A stretch of 11,292 nt of DNA from an uncultured Eubacteriales bacterium (lineage in GTDB: Bacteria > Bacillota > Clostridia > Oscillospirales > CAG-272), in assembly GCA_934385225.1 (NCBI GenBank), contig CAKRPQ010000070.1, positions 1-11,292 on the forward strand, in the 5' to 3' direction. Positions 6,385 to 11,292 of the stretch are shown one piece after another; the first letter of the stretch is position 1; every line of letters starts with the position of its first letter. The translations under genes and the position numbers were made by a program. The notes beneath the pieces are model-generated. The model was given only the letters and a program-made list of their open reading frames with translations. It was not told where the DNA came from and did no database searches.

Positions 6385-7653
6385 ATGAGTGCATTTGACA
6401 GGATTATCGGCTACGATGCAGTCAAGGAGGAGCTTGTGCAGCTCTGCGATATGCTCCATAACAGGGAACATTACGACCGCCTCGGCGCGAGACTTCCGCA
6501 CGGGCTTCTCATTTACGGGGACCCAGGTCTCGGAAAGACCCTTATGGCGGAAACACTTATTGAGGAGAGCGGACGTAGAGTTTTTAACGTTCGCAGAAAT
6601 ATAAGCGGCGAGGAGTTTGTAAAGGCAATATCCGAAGCGTTCGGGCAGGCAAAGGCAAATGTGCCGTCGATAGTATTCCTTGACGATATGGATAAGTTTG
6701 CAAACGACGACGAGGATCACTGCGACAGCGACGAATATGTTGCCGTTCAGGCGGGTATCGACGATGTAAAAAACGATGACGTTTTCGTTATAGCGACCGT
6801 CAACGATATGCGGAAACTTCCGGATTCGCTTACGCGTGCGGGGCGTTTTGACCGTAAAATCTTTGTCGATAAACCGAGTGAAGAAGATTCGGAGCGAATA
6901 ATCGAGCATTATCTTTCCGGTAAAAATATTTCGCGTGACGTGGATATTACGGATGTCACGAAAATGATAAGTTACAGCTCCTGCGCAGAGCTTGAAACCA
7001 TACTCAACGAAGCGGCGATCCGTGCTTCATACGAACGGAAAAGCGCCGTCGAAATGAGCGATATAGTCGATGCGGTTCTTAAAATACAACACAAATGTGA
7101 CAGCAATACTTTTTCGGACGCAGACGCGAAGAAGAACGCGATTCATGAAGCGGGTCATATCGTGGTAAGTGAGGTTCTGGCAGAGGGAAGTGTCGGACTT
7201 GCGTCGATAAAAGTGAGTAAATCCCTCAATACAGGCGGATTTGTCAGAACGTGCGGAGGAGATCAGAGTGAAGAATATGGAATAATGTTGTCGCTCGCGG
7301 GATTTGTCGCAAGCGAACAGTATTATCCTTCCTCCGAAGGCTGCGGAAGCGATTTTAGGAATGCATCAAGGATAATCAAGAACAAAATAACAAGAAGCGG
7401 AAGCTATGGGGTCGGTTTTCTCGAAGTTGTCGATTATGATACGACAAATGAGTATTGGGCGGCGGTAGAGAGTGCCGTCCATGTAGAACTTGAACGCTAT
7501 ATCCGTGAGGTCCGTAAAATAATTATTGATAACAGTGATTTTCTCGAAAAGACCGCAAAGGCTCTCGAAGAAAAGCAGACGCTTGTATATTCGGATATAA
7601 AAAAACTCCGCGAAAGTACAATGTATGCGTACAAGGCGGATAAATGCGCATAA
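6385..7653 (+). CDS. Soluble FtsH-like AAA+ ATPase / M41 zinc metallopeptidase
   Basis: 422 aa, against about 600-650 for FtsH; the N-terminal membrane part is absent and the protein begins straight at the AAA domain ('FDRIIGYDAVKEEL'). AAA domain about 4-237: Walker A GDPGLGKT (45-52), Walker B FLDDMD (98-103), sensor-1 Asn140, arginine fingers Arg154/Arg157 in RAGRFDR. M41 domain about 243-414: zinc motif HEAGH (254-258) with catalytic Glu255, and a likely third zinc ligand Asp323 in GSDFRNAS. Two oddities: the usual Walker B DE is DD, and the segment carrying FtsH's aromatic pore loop (MFVGVG) is missing, about 8 residues shorter between FV and the next helix. It is likely a cytosolic peptidase, perhaps with slow ATPase or specialised substrates. 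It lies 10 bases after the previous gene (AAGGAG at 6373-6378) and ends at a terminator. Confidence 0.9.
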   Translation: MSAFDRIIGYDAVKEELVQLCDMLHNREHYDRLGARLPHGLLIYGDPGLGKTLMAETLIEESGRRVFNVRRNISGEEFVKAISEAFGQAKANVPSIVFLDDMDKFANDDEDHCDSDEYVAVQAGIDDVKNDDVFVIATVNDMRKLPDSLTRAGRFDRKIFVDKPSEEDSERIIEHYLSGKNISRDVDITDVTKMISYSSCAELETILNEAAIRASYERKSAVEMSDIVDAVLKIQHKCDSNTFSDADAKKNAIHEAGHIVVSEVLAEGSVGLASIKVSKSLNTGGFVRTCGGDQSEEYGIMLSLAGFVASEQYYPSSEGCGSDFRNASRIIKNKITRSGSYGVGFLEVVDYDTTNEYWAAVESAVHVELERYIREVRKIIIDNSDFLEKTAKALEEKQTLVYSDIKKLRESTMYAYKADKCA

Positions 7654-7660
7654 AACTAAC

Positions 7661-7707
7661 ACGGGACTGCCCCAAACCATCGGGTTTTGGAGCAGTCCCG
7701 TATTTTT
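7661..7707 (+). terminator. Terminator of the FtsH-like operon
   Basis: A 10-bp outer stem (ACGGGACTGC 7661-7670 with GCAGTCCCGT 7692-7701) continues into a bulged inner stem (CCAAACC with GGTTTTGG). A TATTTTTAT tail follows. It begins 8 bases after the stop codon. The stop codon of the convergent ATPase remnant lies within the tail. Confidence 0.85.
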
Positions 7708-8313
7708 ATATTTGAGGAATAAGCTCTTTTTCTTCTTTTGCCTTCGTTTTGTCGGGCAGCAGATTCGTCATACTTTTAAGAGCTATGCCGAGCGTCGATG
7801 CATTGTGAAGAAGTGCGGAGAATGTCGGCTGTATCGCGCCTGTAACACCGAGTGCAATGAGAGCAAGGTTAAATGTCACGATAAAGCGGTAGTTTTTGTC
7901 TATCCTCTTCATAAGCACTTCGGAAATACGGCGGAGCGTCACAAGCCCATACAGATTTTCCGATGAAATCGTTCGGAAATGCAGATTACAGCCGCAAGAA
8001 CGCCCGAAACAGCAAGATATAAGTACGAATAAGCACCGTTCAGCTCTGCGAGCTTGTCACTTTCGCCGTCGGGAACGGAACACTTTTCATCTTCAAACAC
8101 AAAATGATAATCGTAGCAATCACGGCACGAACAGGCATCGGCAAGAACAGTTTTGAAGCAAAATGCCTTGCGACCGTAAACATTGACCTCTGTGATCTCA
8201 CACATGCCGATAAGGTAATATTCAAGAAGATAAGCCCGGCGCAAGAGCATACGCGGCACGCACATATGAACGCGAAGTCTCCCGCGTGATTTGTGTTTTA
8301 TCTGGAATTTCAT
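7706..8313 (-). pseudogene. Decayed P1B-type heavy-metal ATPase remnant
   Basis: About 608 bases remain of a gene that is normally near 2 kb or more. Reading from the ATG at 8313 (weak GGAG site upstream): an N-terminal metal-binding-like start ('MKFQIKHKSRGRLRVHM', LEYYL, EVNVY); then, in another frame, 'FASKLFLPMPVRAV' from just before the first membrane helices; then back in the first frame 'YHFVFEDEKC' and 'LAAVICI' from the nucleotide-binding region; then, in a third frame from about 7942, the C-terminal membrane part ('LMKRIDKNYRFIV', 'SALLHN', 'KSMTNLL'). The DKTGT phosphorylation site, the TGD/GDG loop and most membrane helices are gone. At least three internal deletions with frame changes are therefore needed, so no working pump can be made. 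It lies downstream of a frameshifted DUF6110-like gene. Confidence 0.82.
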
Positions 8314-8334
8314 TTGTAAAGATCTCCGTAACTC

Positions 8335-8361
8335 AAAAAGCGGAGTCGTTTTCGACTCCGC
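8335..8361 (-). terminator. Terminator between the DUF6110-like gene and the ATPase remnant
   Basis: A perfect 9-bp stem (GCGGAGTCG 8340-8348 with CGACTCCGC 8353-8361) has a 4-base loop and, on the minus strand, a TTTTT tail (8339-8335). It lies 6 bases after the DUF6110-like stop and 21 bases before the ATPase start, so it would limit readthrough into the remnant. Confidence 0.85.
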
Positions 8362-8367
8362 AAATCC

Positions 8368-8675
8368 TTATCGGTTTTCCGTTTTGGCGGAATTTTCTTC
8401 CGTCTCTGCGTTCTCTTCGGCAGCACTGTCCTCAACAGTTTCGACTTCCGCGTCGGCAGCGCGTTTTTCGTTGATTTCTTTTGCGTCCGCAAGAATGTCG
8501 CCCGCATTTTCATTGACTGTTGTTACGTTTTTCATTACCTCGTCTTTTGCTCTGAGGGCCGCCGCTGTAACGTGCGTATATGTCTTTTTAGCCTCACGGC
8601 TTGTGAGAATCTTTACACCTGCCGTGCCGAAAAAAACTCCTCCGAAAAAAGACCGATTTTTGCAATAGCTTTCAT
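8368..8675 (-). pseudogene. DUF6110-like small protein, frameshifted near its N-terminus
   Basis: A strong GGAGG site (8683-8687) precedes the ATG at 8673-8675, but the frame starting MKAIAKIGLF stops after 20 codons. The next frame continues without a break as FFGGVFFGTAGVKILTS, then REAKKTYTHVTAA, LRAKDEVMKNV and NENAGDILADAKEINEKR, and an acidic tail ending at TAA 8368. A single missing T in the T6 run at 8645-8650 (minus strand) explains the break: with T7 the protein would be 102 aa, with a short hydrophobic N-terminus and a charged helical body. This resembles small DUF6110 proteins which, from memory, are found next to heavy-metal P-type ATPases; the ATPase remnant just downstream fits. 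Alternatives are a sequencing error or slippage-based expression. The family name is less sure than the frameshift. Confidence 0.75.
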
Positions 8676-8709
8676 TGTTATACCTCCGCAGAAGTAATTT
8701 TGTGATTTT

Positions 8710-8718
8710 ATTATACCA
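8710..8718 (-). promoter_or_regulatory. Extended -10 promoter for the DUF6110-like/ATPase locus
   Basis: On the minus strand TGG directly precedes a perfect TATAAT (8715-8710), giving an extended -10. The -35 region is poor (TTGTAT at a 19-base distance). It lies about 35 bases before the frameshifted ATG, so the promoter seems preserved although both genes are broken. Confidence 0.6.
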
Positions 8719-8814
8719 TGTTCGCCCCCCAAAAATACAATTCCAAAAACTTTATTTTTTATTTAATTTACAAAAACGTAACAAAGGCGATGTTTTTTCT
8801 TTGACCGAAAAGTG

Positions 8815-8843
8815 TTGACTTTTATTCTCTTTTGTAGTATTAT
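8815..8843 (+). promoter_or_regulatory. Sigma-A-like promoter of the esterase/GH5 operon
   Basis: TTGACT (8815-8820), a 17-base spacer and TATTAT (8838-8843) each match 5/6 of the consensus. The first gene's ATG is 35 bases downstream, and no promoter is seen between the later genes. Confidence 0.8.
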
Positions 8844-8878
8844 TACGTTGAATAAATTCTGCGGAGGAATTAAATGCA

Positions 8879-9979
8879 ATGGAACTTAAAAAATACCCGT
8901 GTACCGAAATTTCCGAGATAAGAGTGCAGGGAAGAATAAGCACAAGAAAGACCGACGGGATCCCGCTTTTCTGGACGGGTTCGGCAATAGAGTTTAACGT
9001 TACGGGAAGCGAAGCACGTCTTGAATATGAGTGCGAATACCATGACGGCGAAAGTTATATAAGAATCGAAATAGACGGTACAGAAATGTATCGCTTTATG
9101 CTTGAAGAGGGAATCCATACCGTCAACGTCTTTCGCGGATTCTCTGCCGATGCGGTGAAGAATGTGCGTATTTTCCGCGAAACACAGGCATCGCACACAA
9201 TTGTGAAAATGAAGGCGATATACACAAACGGTGAGTTCAGACCCGTTCCGAAAAGAATGAAGATAGAACTCCTCGGCGACAGCGTGACAAGCGGAGAAGG
9301 ACTTGCGGGCGCAAAGTGCCATAATTTCTGGATTCCCGCTGTGTTCAGCTCGCGCGGCGAGTACGGTATTGTTACCGCGAATGCGCTTGATGCCGATTGG
9401 AGCATTGTTGCAATGAGCGGGTTCGGCTTCTACTGTGACTGGCAGAACAATATACATAACGCCATTCCGGCCTCGTACGAATATGTTTGCGGAACGGTTA
9501 AGAGCGATGAGCTTGAAGCCCTCGGCGCGTCGGATATTTATGATTTTGAAAACTGCGGTGCGGATATTACGGTTGTAAATCTCGGCTCAAACGACGGCAG
9601 TGCGCTTGGCGGCAAAGAATACGTCGATAAGGACGGGACGGTATATAAAATTCACGCGGGCGAGGACGGTAAACCTATACCTGAGGACGCCGAAAAACTG
9701 TCGAAAGCCGTTTATGAGACGCTTTCGAAGATACGTAAATATAATCCGAAAACAAAGATCGTCTGGTGCTATAATATGCTTAACGATAAGCTGAGCGATG
9801 TAATCGTTTCCGAAGCAGAGAATTATAAGAAGATGACAGGCGACGAAAACGTGTTTACGCTTGAACTTCCGAGATCCCCCGCGGAACTTGTCGGTGCAAG
9901 ATCGCACCCCGGAATAGGCGCGCATAAGCTCTTTGCGGACGCTCTGACAAAGAAGATAGAGGAGATACTTAAAAGATGA
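8879..9979 (+). CDS. SGNH/GDSL hydrolase, CE2-like acetyl esterase
   Basis: 366 aa with the two-domain plan of carbohydrate esterase family 2. An N-terminal jelly-roll domain (about residues 14-118: GRISTRKTDGIPLFWTGSAI, IEIDGTEM, EGIHTVNVFR) precedes a C-terminal SGNH hydrolase domain (about 127-366). Catalytic blocks seen: LLGDSVTSGEG with nucleophile Ser135, Gly181 in block II, GSND (236-239) and SHPG with His343. CE2 enzymes remove acetyl groups from xylan, glucomannan or oligosaccharides. No signal peptide, so it should be cytoplasmic and act on imported oligosaccharides. Start choice: the ATG at 8879 is 11 bases after GGAGG; a nearer ATG at 8874 is out of frame and stops after 15 codons. 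It overlaps the next gene by 4 bases (ATGA) and heads an operon ending in a GH5 glycanase. Confidence 0.88.
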   Translation: MELKKYPCTEISEIRVQGRISTRKTDGIPLFWTGSAIEFNVTGSEARLEYECEYHDGESYIRIEIDGTEMYRFMLEEGIHTVNVFRGFSADAVKNVRIFRETQASHTIVKMKAIYTNGEFRPVPKRMKIELLGDSVTSGEGLAGAKCHNFWIPAVFSSRGEYGIVTANALDADWSIVAMSGFGFYCDWQNNIHNAIPASYEYVCGTVKSDELEALGASDIYDFENCGADITVVNLGSNDGSALGGKEYVDKDGTVYKIHAGEDGKPIPEDAEKLSKAVYETLSKIRKYNPKTKIVWCYNMLNDKLSDVIVSEAENYKKMTGDENVFTLELPRSPAELVGARSHPGIGAHKLFADALTKKIEEILKR

Positions 9980-10683
9980 ACAATTCGCCCGAAATTAAGA
10001 CAGACAGTAAGGCTGTAAAATGGCTCGATAACTTCTGGTATCACTATAAATGGCAAACTATCGGTATAGTATTCGCCGCCTTTGTACTTCTCGTATGCGT
10101 GCTTCAAATGTGCGGTAAAGAGAGCGTCGATGTCTATGTTATGTATGCGGGCGAGGACACATTTACGGACGATGAAAAGCTCGGAAATATCAAATCCGCG
10201 CTTAAAAGCGTTCTTCCCGAGGATTGTAACGGCGACGGCAAGAAGTACGTCGAGTGGGTTTCGAACTATGTTCTCTCGGACGATGATGTGAAAAAGATGA
10301 CGGAGGACGGCGGCGAGGTTAACGCTTCGCTTCTTTCGGAGAACGATAAACGTTTTCGGAACCTCGTGCTTGCGGGCGAGTATTTTGTCTGTTTCCTGTC
10401 GCCCTACGCATACGAAACCGTAAAAGAAGCCGACGGCTTTATGCCGCTCGCGGAGATCCTTGATAAGGTTCCCGAAAGCGCAATCGATGAATACGGTATT
10501 CTTCTTAAAGATACAGAATTCGGCAGCTATTATCCGGGTGTATCCGATCTTCCGGACGACACTATCCTTTGCCTTCGCAGAAAGGGAAGTCTCGGCGCGC
10601 TTTTAAGAAAGAAAAGTAACGAAAAAAACTATGAAAATTCGCTCGTGCTTTTTCGCGCGATAGTGAATTTTCAAAATAAATAA
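9976..10683 (+). CDS. Single-pass membrane protein of unknown function
   Basis: 235 aa. A short N-terminal cytoplasmic part (residues 1-27, with KWLDNFWYHYKWQT just before the membrane) is followed by one hydrophobic segment (about 28-46, IGIVFAAFVLLVCVLQM) and a roughly 190-residue extracytoplasmic part. The Lys-rich, aromatic pre-membrane stretch suggests an N-in, C-out topology and an uncleaved anchor. The outer part is acidic in its first half and carries no motif I recognise; it has no Cys-based lipobox and no catalytic signature. The start ATG overlaps the esterase stop (ATGA), so the two are translationally coupled, and the GH5 gene begins 15 bases after its stop. Similar 'WYHYKW' membrane proteins exist in Clostridia with no assigned role, as far as I recall. 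Function unknown. Confidence 0.8.
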   Translation: MNNSPEIKTDSKAVKWLDNFWYHYKWQTIGIVFAAFVLLVCVLQMCGKESVDVYVMYAGEDTFTDDEKLGNIKSALKSVLPEDCNGDGKKYVEWVSNYVLSDDDVKKMTEDGGEVNASLLSENDKRFRNLVLAGEYFVCFLSPYAYETVKEADGFMPLAEILDKVPESAIDEYGILLKDTEFGSYYPGVSDLPDDTILCLRRKGSLGALLRKKSNEKNYENSLVLFRAIVNFQNK

Positions 10684-10698
10684 AAGAGAGGGCTTTTT

Positions 10699-11292
10699 GT
10701 GAAAAAAGTAGAAAAATTCAATTACGGAATGGGAATAGGCGGCTGGCTTACGAACTATAAGAGGTTCAATGTCCTGCCGAACGATAAGAGGATGGACTTA
10801 ACGGTAGGCGATTTTGAGCATTTTGAGTCATTTATCACCGAAGCCGATGTTAAAAACATAGCGGATATGGGATTTGACCATATCAGGCTCGGATTTGACC
10901 AAATTGTGCTTGAAGAGAGACCGTTTGTTTACCGCGAAAGAATATTCAGCCTGCTTGATAAATTTGTTTCTTATTGCGAAAAACACGGCTTAGGGCTTGT
11001 TCTTAATCTTCATAAAGCTATCGGAAATTATTGCGATATAAGTGAACCCGTTTCGATTTTTGAGTCGGACGAACTGATGGACAGGTTTGTTGCTCTCTGG
11101 CTCGAAATCGAAAAACGTTATAATAAAAACGGTGACGTTATGTTTGAACTTCTCAATGAGGTAAGAGATATAAATCCCGATGATTGGAATAATCTTGCCG
11201 AAAAAGCAATTAAGGAGATAAGAAAGATTAATCCGATCAGACGTATAATCGTTGGGTCAACCAGATGGAATAATGTAGAAACGCTTAAATAC
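10699..11292 (+). CDS. GH5-family glycoside hydrolase, 3' end cut by the window
   Basis: The frame opens at GTG 10699 behind an AGAGAGGG ribosome site (10685-10692) and runs to the window edge, giving 198 residues. GH5 landmarks: the opening GMGIGGWLTN (10-19), DHIRLGF with conserved Arg63, LVLNLHKAIG (100-109) with conserved His105, and ELLNEVRD (150-157) with the acid/base Glu154 after Asn153. The nucleophile Glu near the C-terminus lies beyond the window. GH5 enzymes cut beta-1,4-linked glucans, mannans or related chains with retention. No signal peptide precedes the domain, so a cytoplasmic oligosaccharide-processing role is likely, in step with the esterase two genes upstream. A plain ATG alternative at codon 11 would remove part of the conserved opening, so GTG is preferred. 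Confidence 0.87.
   Translation, partial: MKKVEKFNYGMGIGGWLTNYKRFNVLPNDKRMDLTVGDFEHFESFITEADVKNIADMGFDHIRLGFDQIVLEERPFVYRERIFSLLDKFVSYCEKHGLGLVLNLHKAIGNYCDISEPVSIFESDELMDRFVALWLEIEKRYNKNGDVMFELLNEVRDINPDDWNNLAEKAIKEIRKINPIRRIIVGSTRWNNVETLKY

Noticed and set aside
8291..8668. Plus-strand frame of 125 codons, Ser/Ala/Phe rich
   Set aside because: It is the complement of the DUF6110-like gene, which has a promoter, GGAGG site and terminator on the minus strand.
9055..9405. Minus-strand frame inside the esterase gene
   Set aside because: It has no ribosome site or family signature, and the plus strand carries intact SGNH motifs across the same bases.

Overview
The window looks like part of a genome from an anaerobic, fibre-degrading member of the Clostridia, probably of the Ruminococcus/Oscillospiraceae type. 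This rests on a BspA-like leucine-rich repeat surface protein, an alpha/beta-type small acid-soluble spore protein, an intracellular esterase next to a GH5 glycanase, strong Firmicutes-style GGAGG ribosome binding sites and sigma-A-like promoters. The species call is inference. No tRNA, rRNA, CRISPR array or insertion sequence is visible.

Left part (1-4072): the 3' portion of a large BspA-like LRR protein whose start lies before the window. It contains a recent internal duplication of 262 codons and ends at a strong terminator. A short non-coding stretch with inverted repeats follows, then a minus-strand spore protein gene (65 aa). A divergent ThuA-domain protein follows, with its own promoter and terminator.

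Middle (4084-7707): a WYL-domain transcription regulator with a near-consensus extended -10 promoter, then a separate two-gene operon. That operon holds an unrecognised 386 aa protein with a short LRR-like stretch, and a 422 aa soluble FtsH-like protein (AAA+ ATPase plus M41 zinc peptidase). The FtsH-like protein has no membrane segments and appears to lack the aromatic pore loop. The promoter between regulator and operon has a perfect TATAAT, no good -35 box and a perfect TGTACC-N6-GGTACA palindrome where the -35 should be. This is the best candidate in the window for an undescribed regulated system.

Right-middle, minus strand (8718 down to 7706): a decayed metal-transport locus. A DUF6110-like small protein is frameshifted by one missing T in a T run. 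Downstream is a P1B-type ATPase reduced to about 600 bp by several internal deletions and frameshifts.

Right part (8815-11292): a sigma-A-like promoter drives a tight operon of a CE2-like SGNH esterase, a single-pass membrane protein of unknown function (ATGA overlap) and a GH5-family glycanase cut by the window end. The enzymes lack signal peptides, so they probably act in the cytoplasm on imported acetylated oligosaccharides.
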